From Sphingomonas beigongshangi (lineage in GTDB: Bacteria > Pseudomonadota > Alphaproteobacteria > Sphingomonadales > Sphingomonadaceae), in the NCBI RefSeq assembly GCF_016820445.1, contig NZ_JADHDT010000008.1, positions 186,001-250,000 of the forward strand: a stretch of DNA of 64,000 nt, in the 5' to 3' direction. Position numbers and translations under genes: made by a program. The notes below the pieces were generated by a model, which saw nothing but the letters and a program-made list of their open reading frames with translations, ran no database searches and was not told where the DNA came from. Within the stretch, counting starts at the first letter, position 1, and each line of letters begins with the position of its first letter. Of the stretch, positions 17,249-26,323 are shown piece by piece.

Positions 17249-17685
17249 GTGATTCATCCTCTCGACGCTCCGTCCCTGCGCGAAGCATGAACATCGTGTT
17301 AATCTCGCGTTCACCAGAAGGACAGTCCCCCATCCCTAAGTTTTTTGCTGTGTATCAATGCGATACATTCTCCTCGGTCGACCTGCGGCTACAGGAGTGG
17401 GATCCGTCTTAGGTAACGAGGGGCGCTTCGAACCGCTCGCTCGCGGTATTCTTGCGCAGGGATCGACCGCATCGATCGGGCCCGTTTCTCGCCCTCCGTT
17501 GCATCAGAAACATGCGAGCGCACGGCGGTGACGGCGATCAGGCGGACGGCCGGCACCCGCGACCATGGTACACGCTGCGGCCTAGACACGAGGCTTAACC
17601 CGTGCCGAGGCGAGCGGAGACCGGGCGGCAGGAACACCCCAGGAACGTGACGCCGGGCGCGTTCGCCTGCCCGGGGCGGCGCGCG
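17249..17685. other. Intergenic region upstream of the PEP-CTERM gene
   Basis: About 440 bp. The part next to the PEP-CTERM gene (17300-17390) is AT-richer and likely carries its promoter. The remainder is GC-rich with only short open frames; one of 82 codons on the minus strand shows no domain, no signal and no ribosome site, so it was not called. Confidence 0.4.
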
Positions 17686-18192
17686 TTATCCCAGCAAGCT
17701 GTAGGCGAGCGTATCGACCAGCACGTTGCGTGCATCCGGCGTAAGATGATGTCCGGCAAAAGCCAGGACGGTCAGTTGCTCGAAATCGATCGTCTTCCGG
17801 CGGCTTGTCGAGAAGGTCCGCAGCAGGCGTCCTAGCGTGTCCGGCGCGTCAAACGCGTGCATCTCGCCAAAGGCCGCGACCAGCTCACGAGCGGCCGCCA
17901 CATCGGCCCTGTGACGACACCGGATGTGACCGAGCAGCGTGGCCGGGAGACGATCGTCGGGCGTCGCGCCAGCGATAGCGTCCCACGCCGCCACCGCCGC
18001 CGTCGCCGCTATCCATGGCCAGCGCAGTGTGCCCCTGCAGGAACTTGGTCATCGCCGCCCTGCCGGAGTGGTCGGACAGACTATCCGCGATTGCTTCCGC
18101 CTGGCGATCACGTCGATCTCGAGGATCACGTCGCAACCGGGTGCGGACGAAACGACATCGGGCTGAGGCGGGATCGGATCCATCGCGCGCAT
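17686..18192 (-). pseudogene. Unknown gene with two compensating frameshifts
   Basis: On the minus strand three adjoining stretches look coding (GC-rich third positions): a start segment 'MRAMDPIPPQPDVV' to 'DVILEIDVIA'; a middle segment in another frame, 'RQAEAIADSLSDHSGRAAM' to 'LQGHTALAM'; and an end segment back in the first frame, 'VAAWDAIAGATPDD' to 'LVDTLAYSLLG'. Joined, they make ~169 residues, mostly helical, with no family that I recognise. Read straight, the first frame hits a stop in the middle. Either two opposite indels have damaged the gene, or only the last 102 codons (17686-17994, GTG start) are a gene. Confidence 0.4.
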
Positions 18193-18378
18193 GCTTTCTG
18201 CCCCGCCTTCGTGGCGAAGGCAGAGACGAGATGCATTGACGATGATCAAACGAAGCTGCGGACCAGGCAAAAACCTTGCCGATGCCGCGAGGTTCGAGGA
18301 CGGCACGCGGCCGGTCGGGTGCCTCGGCGGTCAGGTCCGCCGGTCCGCCCCGCATGCGGAAGGACCGGCGGCAGGGCC

Positions 18379-19011
18379 TTATTTCGCCATCGGCAGTGGC
18401 TGACCGCCGTTGAGCGGAACCCCCGTATTCTGGTCGGTCGGCGTCGGCTGAATCATGGCGCGCATCTGCCACTGATATTTGTCGATCGCGTGCTGCACCT
18501 CCTGCAGGAGGTTCGACGTGGTCGGATCGCCGTCTTCGGTGGCCTTGATCCCCTGTCCCACCTCATCGCTGACCACGCGATAGTTGCGCGCGAACCAGAC
18601 GATCACCTGCCCGTCGTCGATAAACCCACCGGTGATTTCGGGCACGCGGCTGGTGCGTACGATCGTGTTGGCGCGGCCATCGGCCGAGGCGCCTATCGCG
18701 AGCAACCGCTCGGCGACCTCGTCCGCATATTTGCCGACGCCCTCGTAATGCTCCTGCAGCAGCTCGTGCAGAGGATAGAAGAGCGTGCCGGAGACGTTCC
18801 AATGCGCCTGCTTCGTCTGGAGCTGAAGCTGCTGCAATTCGGTCAGCGTCTGCTGCAGGGCGGCGATCGAAGCGCGCTGCGCCTCGCCCCGCGGGCCGCC
18901 ATGGTCGCGGTCCGAAATGCTGTTCTGCGGGAAACTGCCCGACGCCTGCTGACTCTGGGCGGCGGCGGGCGCGGCGACGAGGCACGCAGCGACGAACAGT
19001 GGGAGGCGCAT
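18379..19011 (-). CDS. Exported Dps/ferritin-like protein
   Basis: A 210-residue Dps-family four-helix protein with a Sec signal (MRLPLFVAACLVAAPAAAQS), so predicted periplasmic, unlike classical DNA-binding Dps. The ferroxidase-region pattern is visible in 'QTKQAHWNVSGTLFYPLHEL' followed by 'YADEVAERLLAIGA'. The C-terminus carries 'LLQEVQHAIDKYQWQMRAM'. The ATG at 19011 is preferred over the one five codons upstream since 'aagga' precedes it by 8 nt. It is likely to store or detoxify iron/peroxide in the envelope (inference). A second, cytoplasmic Dps lies at 52691-53260. Confidence 0.8.
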   Translation of the reverse strand: MRLPLFVAACLVAAPAAAQSQQASGSFPQNSISDRDHGGPRGEAQRASIAALQQTLTELQQLQLQTKQAHWNVSGTLFYPLHELLQEHYEGVGKYADEVAERLLAIGASADGRANTIVRTSRVPEITGGFIDDGQVIVWFARNYRVVSDEVGQGIKATEDGDPTTSNLLQEVQHAIDKYQWQMRAMIQPTPTDQNTGVPLNGGQPLPMAK

Positions 19012-19308
19012 CGGCAATTCCTTCATGGAAGATGAACACTGCCCAGAACGCCGCCAGCGCCGATAGCGTTGTCTAAATTCTCGTTCAGCTTCCGGCATGA
19101 CGCCGGATTGGACGTTTCTGCCGAGCCGCGGTCAAACACCCCACGCGCCCCGAAAGATTACGAGACGCATTGATCTGTATCAACACAAAAGTATTTGGCG
19201 CGTGCGGAACCTTTTCCGACGATCGGCGGAATTAACCTAAGTAATAATTCTTGGACACAATTTTCCCGAACGACGTTGAGCCCCAGCAAAAAAGAAAAAG
19301 GGGCGCAC

Positions 19309-21327
19309 ATGATCATCTTTCATCTGGCGCTCGGCGGCTGCCTGAAGGCGCCGCCCGTCGATTTCGGGATCACGGCGGACACCGGCGGCCATATCGCCTA
19401 TGTGCTCGATGCCGCTCACCATCAGGCAATGCGCGACGATGTGGAACAGGTCGTCATCGTCACGCGCGCGTTCGACGACATGCGTCTGGGCGCGACGCAT
19501 GCCCGCAGCCACGAAACGGTCGCGCACAAAGTGACCATTCGCCGCATCGCTACCGACGATCGTCGCTACCTCGAGAAGGAGGCACTGGGGGCGGACCTCG
19601 GTGCGTTCATCGAGGCGTTCGTCGCGATGCTCGCCGCTCTGCCGCGCCGACCCGACGTGATCCATGCGCATTTCGCCGATGCGGCCGCGGTCGCGATGGT
19701 CGCACAGCGACGGTTCGGCATCCCCTTCGTCTACACGCCGCATGCGCTCGGCATCGACAAGCGGGAACAGCGCATCGAAAGCCCTGGGCTGGACGCGCGC
19801 ATTGACGCCGAACGCGCGGCCATTGCCGCCGCCTCTTCCGTCGTCGTGTCGACGGAAGAGGAAGCCCGGCGGCAGGTCGCAGGCTATGGCGTCGCGCTCG
19901 GCGACCGCATCCGGGTCGTCGCGCCCGGCGTGCCGCGCCAAGGCCGCGAAAGAGCCGTGCGGACGCTGGCGGACCGGCTGGATGAATGGTTCGAACGCCC
20001 CGAACTGCCGATCGTGCTCGCCATCGCCAGGCCGGTCGCGAAGAAGAACCTCGGCGCGATCGCGCGCGCCTTCGCCGGCAACGCCGGGCTGCGTGCACGC
20101 GCGAACCTCGTCATTCTCGCCGGGCAACACGCGCATGCCAGCGGGGAGGAGCGTGCCGCGCTTGCCGAGCTGCGGGCGATGGCCGACGCCCCGGCCCTGC
20201 GCGGCCGTTTCGCGCTGCCCGCGTCCCATGACGCGGACGACGTCGCCGCCCTCTATGCGCGCGCGGCCGACGGGGGCGTGTTCGTCAACCCCGCGCTGCA
20301 CGAGCCGTTCGGCCTGACGCTGGTCGAGGCGGCGGCGGCGGGCGTGCCCGTCGTCGCGACGCGCAACGGCGGTCCGGCCGATATCCTCGCGACGATCGGC
20401 CACGGCTTGCTCGTCGACCCGAAGGACGAGGCCGCGATCGGCGCGGCCATGGAGGCGATCGTCGCCGATTCCACGCGCCACGCCGGCTTTGCAACCGCCG
20501 CCCGGGCGAATGTCGGCCGCTATTGCTGGCACCGCTATGCCGCGACGACATCGACGCTGTACCGCGACCTTGCCGCCCCGCGCCTGCTCGCCTGCGACAT
20601 CGATAACACGCTGACGGGCTGTATGGAGAGCGCACGCGCGTTCGCCGCGTGGCGCGAGGCGACCGACCTGCCCTTCGTCATCGCGACGGGCCGCGGCTTC
20701 GACGCGGCACGCATGATCCTGAAACGCTGGCGGCTTCCCCAGCCGGACGCGTTCATCGTCGACGTCGGGACGCGGCTGATGCTCGCTGACGGACATGGCG
20801 GGTGGCGCGCCTGCCCCGACTATGCCCGCGCGCTCGACGCCCATTGGGATCGCGAGGCCGTGGAGGACGCCCTTGCGCCGCTGGGGATCACCCGCCAGCC
20901 GGAGGCGACGGCGGGGCCGCACAAGATCAGTTTCTACGGCACCGCAACGGATGCGGAACGCGTCCGCCTCACGCTTCGCGCGCAAGGCCTCGCCGCACGC
21001 ACCGTCTTCTCGCACGGTCGCCTGATCGATGTGCTCGCGCCCACCGGCGGCAAGGCGCAGGCGATCGCCGCCTTTGCCGCCCGCTCAGGCCTGACGCTGG
21101 CGGATTGCGTCGCGGCGGGCGACAGCGGCAACGACGACGACATGCTGGCTGCCTGCGGTCACGCCATCGTCGTCGGCAATGCCGGCGCGGAACTCGACCA
21201 TCTGCCAGAGCGACCAGGGCTGCTGCGCGTCGCGGGCCGGCACGCGGCCGGTGTATTGGAGGGGCTGACGACACTCGGTCTCGTGGCCCGGTCGACACCG
21301 AAGCCGTGCGTGTCGGCGGCGGCATGA
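19309..21327 (+). CDS. Sucrose-phosphate-synthase-like glycosyltransferase fused to HAD phosphatase
   Basis: 672 residues in two parts. Residues 1-~420 form a GT4 glycosyltransferase of the sucrose-phosphate-synthase type ('DTGGHIAYVLDAA', 'HAHFADAAAVAM', 'NPALHEPFGLTLVEAAAAG'). From ~425 a HAD-IIB phosphatase follows, with 'LLACDIDNTLTG' carrying the catalytic Asp pair, 'IATGRGFDAA' and 'AAGDSGNDDDML'. This is the architecture of enzymes that form a phosphorylated disaccharide from a nucleotide sugar and dephosphorylate it (sucrose or mannosylfructose). The start follows 'aaaaagggg'. It is the first of six genes joined by 4-nt overlaps; the product may prime or modify the glycan made by the following transferases. 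Confidence 0.85.
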   Translation: MIIFHLALGGCLKAPPVDFGITADTGGHIAYVLDAAHHQAMRDDVEQVVIVTRAFDDMRLGATHARSHETVAHKVTIRRIATDDRRYLEKEALGADLGAFIEAFVAMLAALPRRPDVIHAHFADAAAVAMVAQRRFGIPFVYTPHALGIDKREQRIESPGLDARIDAERAAIAAASSVVVSTEEEARRQVAGYGVALGDRIRVVAPGVPRQGRERAVRTLADRLDEWFERPELPIVLAIARPVAKKNLGAIARAFAGNAGLRARANLVILAGQHAHASGEERAALAELRAMADAPALRGRFALPASHDADDVAALYARAADGGVFVNPALHEPFGLTLVEAAAAGVPVVATRNGGPADILATIGHGLLVDPKDEAAIGAAMEAIVADSTRHAGFATAARANVGRYCWHRYAATTSTLYRDLAAPRLLACDIDNTLTGCMESARAFAAWREATDLPFVIATGRGFDAARMILKRWRLPQPDAFIVDVGTRLMLADGHGGWRACPDYARALDAHWDREAVEDALAPLGITRQPEATAGPHKISFYGTATDAERVRLTLRAQGLAARTVFSHGRLIDVLAPTGGKAQAIAAFAARSGLTLADCVAAGDSGNDDDMLAACGHAIVVGNAGAELDHLPERPGLLRVAGRHAAGVLEGLTTLGLVARSTPKPCVSAAA

Positions 21328-22466
21328 TGCGTCCCTTCGGCTATTTCGTCCATCATCAGGGGCGCGGCCATGCCGAGCGCTGCGCCGCCATCGCACGGGC
21401 GCTGCCGTCCGCGCGACCGATGACGATCTTCTGCGCGCGCGACGATATCTTCCCGCCCCTTCCGCAACAGGTCGACATCGTCCGTATTCCGTCCCTGTTC
21501 GAAGCCACCGGCGACGAGGCGACGACCATGGACTGGGTCCCGACCCCGCAGACGCTGCATTGCGCGCCGCTGGGCTGGCCGGGGATCCGCCGCGCGATGA
21601 GGACGCTGGCCGACTGGTTCGACACCGCGGATCCGGCGCTGATCCTCTGCGACGTGTCGGCGGAGGTGGCCCAGTTCGCACGCATCTGCTCCGTGCCGCA
21701 CGTCAAGGTGCTGCAGCACGGCGACCGCACCGACCCGGGTCATCGCGCCGCCTATGACGGGGCAGCGGGGCTGCTCGCGCCCTTTCACGCCGATCTCGGC
21801 CAGCCCGACTGGGACGATGCATTTCGCGCGCGGACCTGTTTCGCCGGCGGGCTCGGCGTCGACGTGCGCGTGCCGGAACGCGAGGTGGCGCGCCAGCGGA
21901 TCGGTATCGGCGCGGACGAGGAGATGATCCTCGTCCTTTCGGGCGGCGGCGGCGAAGGCTTTGCCCAGGCGCCGATCGGCGTCGGCGCGCGCACGCGCCC
22001 CAATGCGCGGTGGATCACGATCGGCAAGGTGCAGCGTGACTGGCATGCCACCGAACCATCCAACGTCGAGCACCGCGGCTGGGTGGAGGATGCCGCCGAC
22101 CATATCGCGGCGGCGGACCTCGTCATCGCCTCGACCGGCAACACGACGTGCCAGCAGATCCTCGCCGCCGGGCGACCCTGGCTTGCGGTGCCAGAATGGC
22201 GCTATTTCGACGAACAGCACCGCAAGGCGGAGGCGCTCGCCGCGGCTGGCGTCGCCACCGTTCGCCCCCACCTTCCCTCTTCGGCGCAAGGCTGGAACGC
22301 CGCGCTCGCCGAGACGCGTGCCCATCATCGGCCCGACCGGCAGCGCGCAATGATCGACGATGCGCCCGCTGACCGGGTCGCGCTGTGGCTCGAAGCCCTC
22401 GCCGACCGGCTGTGGACCCCGATCACCATCACCCTCGCCCCCTCCCTGGAGCCCCGCCCCCTATGA
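21324..22466 (+). CDS. Glycosyltransferase, GT28/MurG-like fold
   Basis: 380 residues. The start 'FVHHQGRGHAERCAAIARAL' is the Gly/His-rich first loop of GT-B enzymes of the MurG/UDP-glycosyltransferase kind. The C-terminal half contains 'ILVLSGGGGEGFAQ', 'HRGWVEDAADHIAAADLVI' and 'TCQQILAAGRPWLAVPEWR', the nucleotide-sugar-binding part. It is predicted cytoplasmic or membrane-peripheral. Its ATGA overlaps the stop of the upstream fusion gene and it overlaps the next gene in the same way. Donor and acceptor are unknown. Confidence 0.78.
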   Translation: MMRPFGYFVHHQGRGHAERCAAIARALPSARPMTIFCARDDIFPPLPQQVDIVRIPSLFEATGDEATTMDWVPTPQTLHCAPLGWPGIRRAMRTLADWFDTADPALILCDVSAEVAQFARICSVPHVKVLQHGDRTDPGHRAAYDGAAGLLAPFHADLGQPDWDDAFRARTCFAGGLGVDVRVPEREVARQRIGIGADEEMILVLSGGGGEGFAQAPIGVGARTRPNARWITIGKVQRDWHATEPSNVEHRGWVEDAADHIAAADLVIASTGNTTCQQILAAGRPWLAVPEWRYFDEQHRKAEALAAAGVATVRPHLPSSAQGWNAALAETRAHHRPDRQRAMIDDAPADRVALWLEALADRLWTPITITLAPSLEPRPL

Positions 22467-23386
22467 CCTCCGTCTCCGTCGTCACGCTAGCGAAAGGCCG
22501 CCCCGATCACCTCGTCAACGTCGTGCTCGGACTGACGCGACAGACGATGATGCCGACCGAATTCATCGTCGCCGTCATGCAGGACGATCTCTACGACCTG
22601 CCAGACGCGCCCTTTCCCGTCCGCCAGATCCGGATCGAGGCGGATTCCCTGCCGCTCGCGATGGCGCGCAACGTCGCCGCCGGCGCGGCGCGCGGCGACA
22701 CGCTGGTCTTCCTCGACATGGATTGCATCCCCGCGCCGGAACTCGTCGCGGACTATGCCGGCTTTGCGGCGACCTTCGATGGCTTGCTGATGGGTGAGGT
22801 CATGTATTTGCCCGGCGGCGCGACGGCGGGCGACTGGTCCTACGACGCCTTTGCGGCGGTGGCGGAAAAACATTCGGACCGGCGCGGGCCGCCCGCCCGG
22901 GGGCTGGAGCTGTGCGCGGATTATCGCTGCTTCTGGTCGCTCAACTTTGCCATGCGGCGCGACACCTTCCTGCGCGTCGGCGGCTTCGATGAACGCTATG
23001 TCGGCTATGGCGGCGAGGACACCGATTTCGGCAAGATGCTGGACGGCGCGGGCGTGCCGATCGCGTGGATAAAGGGCGGGCTCGCCTATCATCAATATCA
23101 CCCGCACCACATGCCGCCCGTCCATCACCTCGACAGCGTGGTGCGCAACGCGCAATTGTTCGAGCAGAAATGGGGCTATCGCACCATGGGCCATTGGCTG
23201 CACGCCTTTCGCCTGATGGGCCTGATCGACGACGCCCCCGGCCGGCCGATCCGGATCCTGCGCGCGCCCGACGACGGCGATCGCGCGTTGACCGGACAGC
23301 AGAGCCACCAGCCCTATGCGAATACGGCGACCGTCCTGCGTCACCTGGAAGCGGCCGCGCGAGCGCCGGATACGGTCGCGGCATGA
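22463..23386 (+). CDS. GT2 glycosyltransferase (galactosyltransferase-type C-terminus)
   Basis: 307 residues, a GT-A fold family 2 transferase: 'SVVTLAKGRPDHLVNVVLGL' at the N-terminus, metal/nucleotide-binding 'LVFLDMDCIPAPELV', and the acceptor-side 'VGGFDERYVGYGGEDTDFG' characteristic of galactosyltransferase-related C-terminal domains. No membrane helix is evident. ATGA overlaps join it to both neighbours, implying coordinated translation. Confidence 0.85.
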   Translation: MTSVSVVTLAKGRPDHLVNVVLGLTRQTMMPTEFIVAVMQDDLYDLPDAPFPVRQIRIEADSLPLAMARNVAAGAARGDTLVFLDMDCIPAPELVADYAGFAATFDGLLMGEVMYLPGGATAGDWSYDAFAAVAEKHSDRRGPPARGLELCADYRCFWSLNFAMRRDTFLRVGGFDERYVGYGGEDTDFGKMLDGAGVPIAWIKGGLAYHQYHPHHMPPVHHLDSVVRNAQLFEQKWGYRTMGHWLHAFRLMGLIDDAPGRPIRILRAPDDGDRALTGQQSHQPYANTATVLRHLEAAARAPDTVAA

Positions 23387-24456
23387 GGATCGCGGTCCTC
23401 GCCCATGTTCGTCAGCGGATCGCGGAACCCTTCGCCGGCGGGATGGAGGCGCATTGCTGGCAGCTCGCCGCCGGGCTGCAGGATCGCGGTCATGACGTGG
23501 TTCTGTTCGCCTCGGGCGACAGCGATCCGCGCTTCGCCATCGATCCCGTCCTGCCCGAGCATTACGAACGGACCTTTCCCTGGGCGGAGCATCGTGGATC
23601 CGCTCCGCTCATCGCGCATCTGGACCATGGCTATGCGGCGGCGTGCGACCGGATCGCGGCGGGGGGCTTCGACGTCGTCCACAACAACAGTCTGCATCGC
23701 TTCCCGCTCGAGCAGCGACGCACCGCGATGGTGCCGACCGTCACCTCCCTCCACGTCCCGCCGTACGACGCGCTGCACTGGTTCGTCAGCCAGAGCCCGT
23801 CGCCGCGCCATCACCTGACCGTCACGTCTGCACGGCAGCGCGAGGCATGGTGGCCCGCCGGCGCGCCGGCGGAGGTTTCGATACTGCACAACGGTATCGA
23901 CGCGGCGCGCTGGCCTTACCGCACGGACGGTAACGGCGACGCGGTCTGGTGTGGGCGGATCACCCCCAACAAGGGGCCCCATCTCGCCGCCCGGGCGGCG
24001 CGCGCGGCGGGCATTCGCCTGACCCTGTTCGGCGCGATCGAGGACCCGGATTACTGGTCCGCCGAGGTCGAACCGCTGATCGCCGATACCGTCGTCTATG
24101 GCGGCCATCTCGGTGCGGCGGCGCTCGCCGACGAGCTCGGTCGCGCCTCTTTGTTCGTCTTCACGCCATGCTGGGACGAACCCTTCGGACTGGTCGCGGC
24201 GGAAGCCATGGCCTGCGGCCTGCCCGTCGCCGCGTTCGACATGGGCGCCGCGCGCGAGGTGGTCGGCGAAGCTGGCCGGTTCGCGCCGCCCGGCGACGTC
24301 GAGGGACTGGCCGCCACGATGCGCGAGGCGATGGCGATAGACCCCACCGTACCGCGCGACCGGGTGATGCGCCTGTTCACGCGCGAACGCTGGCTCGATC
24401 GCTGCGAGGCGCTGTACCGGACGGTGATGGCGGGTGACGCCAGGCTGGCGGCATGA
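23383..24456 (+). CDS. GT4 glycosyltransferase
   Basis: 357 residues with a GT-B retaining fold: 'RQRIAEPFAGGMEAHCWQLA' in the N-terminal acceptor domain, 'VTSLHVPPYDALHW', donor-domain 'VWCGRITPNKGPHLAARAA' and the EX7E-type motif in 'DEPFGLVAAEAMACGLPVAA'. The open frame extends upstream, but that part is antisense-like shadow of the GT2 gene; the ATG at 23383 overlaps the upstream stop. It is the fourth gene of the glycan operon. Confidence 0.88.
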   Translation: MRIAVLAHVRQRIAEPFAGGMEAHCWQLAAGLQDRGHDVVLFASGDSDPRFAIDPVLPEHYERTFPWAEHRGSAPLIAHLDHGYAAACDRIAAGGFDVVHNNSLHRFPLEQRRTAMVPTVTSLHVPPYDALHWFVSQSPSPRHHLTVTSARQREAWWPAGAPAEVSILHNGIDAARWPYRTDGNGDAVWCGRITPNKGPHLAARAARAAGIRLTLFGAIEDPDYWSAEVEPLIADTVVYGGHLGAAALADELGRASLFVFTPCWDEPFGLVAAEAMACGLPVAAFDMGAAREVVGEAGRFAPPGDVEGLAATMREAMAIDPTVPRDRVMRLFTRERWLDRCEALYRTVMAGDARLAA

Positions 24457-25340
24457 CCGATGTGATCGTGGTTCAGCAGGCGGCGCTGGATCGATTGTAT
24501 CGCAGCCATGTCGGGCCGGGCGACCGCTATGCGTTGCTCGATTTTCCCGACCACGCCAATGTCGGCGACAGCGCGATCTGGCTCGGCGAGCTGGCGATGC
24601 TGCGCGCGATCACCGGCCGCGAACCCGACTATGTTTGCACTTGGCACGATTTCGATGAGCGGGCACTGCGCGCCGCCTGTCCCGACGGCATCGTCTTCCT
24701 GCACGGCGGCGGCAATCTCGGCGACATCTGGCCGCATCACCAGCGGCTGCGCGAAACGGTGCTCGCGACGCTGCCCGATCGCCGGATCGTGCAATTGCCC
24801 CAGTCGATCCATTTTCGCGATGCGACGGCCGCCGCGCGCTTTGCGAGCGTCGTTGCCGCCCATCCCGCGCTGACGCTGTACGTTCGTGACTGCCCCAGTC
24901 TCGGCATCGCGCGCGACATGATCGGCTCCTCGGCGGCTATCGCCCCCGATTCCGCGTTCGCGCTTGGCCCCCAGCCGCGGCAAAGGACAGACGTACCCTT
25001 GCTGGCGCTGATGCGCACGGATGTCGAGCGCGATGCGCATGCCCCCGCGCTTGCCCCTGGGACGCTCGCCTGCGACTGGCTCGACGACGAAGGCACGGTG
25101 GAGGGCGATCATGCGGCGCAAGCGCTGGCGCGTTTCCGCCGCGGCCTTCGTCTTCTGTCGCGCGGAGAAGCGATCGTCACCGACCGCCTGCACGGCCATA
25201 TCCTCGCGCTGTTGCTCGACATTCCCCATGTCGTCCTCGACAACGACTATGGAAAGATCGGTCGCTATGTCGAGGCGTGGACCTCGGCAAGTCATCGGCT
25301 TCATCGCTCGGTTCCAGCCATAAGATCGGCGGCCGCGTGA
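24453..25340 (+). CDS. Polysaccharide pyruvyl transferase family protein
   Basis: 295 residues of the CsaB/pyruvyl-transferase family, which adds pyruvate ketals from phosphoenolpyruvate to sugars of exopolysaccharides or cell-wall polymers. Signatures are 'LLDFPDHANVGDSAIWLGE' at the N-terminus, 'IVFLHGGGNLGDIWPHHQRL', and 'EAIVTDRLHGHILALLL' with the family's conserved Arg/His. Presence among glycosyltransferases suggests the glycan is pyruvylated, giving it negative charge (inference). It is joined by ATGA upstream and GTGA downstream. Confidence 0.85.
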   Translation: MTDVIVVQQAALDRLYRSHVGPGDRYALLDFPDHANVGDSAIWLGELAMLRAITGREPDYVCTWHDFDERALRAACPDGIVFLHGGGNLGDIWPHHQRLRETVLATLPDRRIVQLPQSIHFRDATAAARFASVVAAHPALTLYVRDCPSLGIARDMIGSSAAIAPDSAFALGPQPRQRTDVPLLALMRTDVERDAHAPALAPGTLACDWLDDEGTVEGDHAAQALARFRRGLRLLSRGEAIVTDRLHGHILALLLDIPHVVLDNDYGKIGRYVEAWTSASHRLHRSVPAIRSAAA

Positions 25341-26323
25341 CGGACACGCCGGTGGTGAGCCTGCTGGTGTGCACGCGCGATCGCGTGCTTTCCCTGCCGC
25401 GATTGCTGTCGTCGATCACGCGCGCCGCCGCGCATCCGGAGGCGCCGCGGATCGAGGTGGTGCTGGTGGACAATGGCTCCGCCGACGGCACGGCCGACTG
25501 TCTCGCGCGCTGGGCAGCGGATCAGCCGTTCGCGGTCCGACTGATCAAGGCCGAGCGGGCTGGACTGGCGCATGCGCGCAATGCCGGCCTGCCCCATGCC
25601 CGCGGCGCGATCCTCGCGATGACGGATGACGATTGCCGTCTCCATACCGACTATTTCGCTGCGCTCGTCAGCTGCTTCTCCGCCCTGCAGGCGCCCGCGA
25701 TCGTCGGCGGGCGCATCCTGCCGGGCGATCCGGCGGACCTTCCGCTCACCATCAAACTCGAGGACCATCCGATGGTCGCCGCGCCGCATCGCTTTCCCGG
25801 CGGCTTCGCCATGGGCGCCAATCTGGCCATGACCGGCGATGTGCCCGGCCGCGTCGGCCCGTTCGATGCGCGCTTCGGGGCCGGCACGCCGTTCCGCGCA
25901 GCCGAAGATACCGACTATCTCGTCCGCGCGCAGGCGGCCGGCGTTGCCATTCGCTACGATCCCCGCTTCGTGGTGGACCACCATCACGGACGCCGTTTGC
26001 CGGCCGAGGAACGCTCGCTGCTGGCGGGCTACGGCATCGGCGATGGCGCGCTCTACGCCAAATTCCTGTTCAAGGACCCGCGCGTGCTCCGCTTTCTGCT
26101 GGGCGACCTCGCGGCGCTGCCGCGCGATGTGTTCGCTCCCATACGCACCCACGCGAGCGTCCGGGCCTTCCACTTCTTCCGCCTGCGCTGCAAGATCCGC
26201 GGCATGGCCATCTATGCTTGGGTGGCAGCCCGTGCAGCCGCCCAGCGCCGCACGCGCGGACACGGGCGGAACGTCAGCGTCCCGTCGGCGCCGGTGGACA
26301 GACGCCCGGCGACTCGCCGTTGA
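25337..26323 (+). CDS. GT2 glycosyltransferase
   Basis: 328 residues, GT-A family 2. 'VSLLVCTRDRVLSLPRLLSS' begins the fold, 'EVVLVDNGSADGTADCLARW' is the nucleotide-binding strand-loop, and 'AILAMTDDDCRLHTDYFAAL' carries the metal-binding Asp motif; 'FRAAEDTDYLVRAQAAG' matches the ED acceptor/catalytic region. The GTG at 25337 overlaps the upstream stop. It is the last gene of the operon, and its final 50 bp overlap the 3' end of the convergent aspartyl-protease-like gene, so no terminator fits between them. Confidence 0.85.
   Translation: MTDTPVVSLLVCTRDRVLSLPRLLSSITRAAAHPEAPRIEVVLVDNGSADGTADCLARWAADQPFAVRLIKAERAGLAHARNAGLPHARGAILAMTDDDCRLHTDYFAALVSCFSALQAPAIVGGRILPGDPADLPLTIKLEDHPMVAAPHRFPGGFAMGANLAMTGDVPGRVGPFDARFGAGTPFRAAEDTDYLVRAQAAGVAIRYDPRFVVDHHHGRRLPAEERSLLAGYGIGDGALYAKFLFKDPRVLRFLLGDLAALPRDVFAPIRTHASVRAFHFFRLRCKIRGMAIYAWVAARAAAQRRTRGHGRNVSVPSAPVDRRPATRR

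Noticed and set aside
17389..17637. 82-codon minus-strand frame in the gap
   Set aside because: Arg/Ser/Pro-rich, no start signal, no domain.
8521..17700. Direct repeat of the tRNA-Glu 3' end as attachment site
   Set aside because: No copy of the tRNA 3' sequence was seen downstream by eye; cannot claim an att site.
19200..19308. EcfG-type (GGAAC...CGTT) stress promoter before the glycan operon
   Set aside because: A GGAAC is present at about 19206, but no CGTT at 16-18 nt; not supported.
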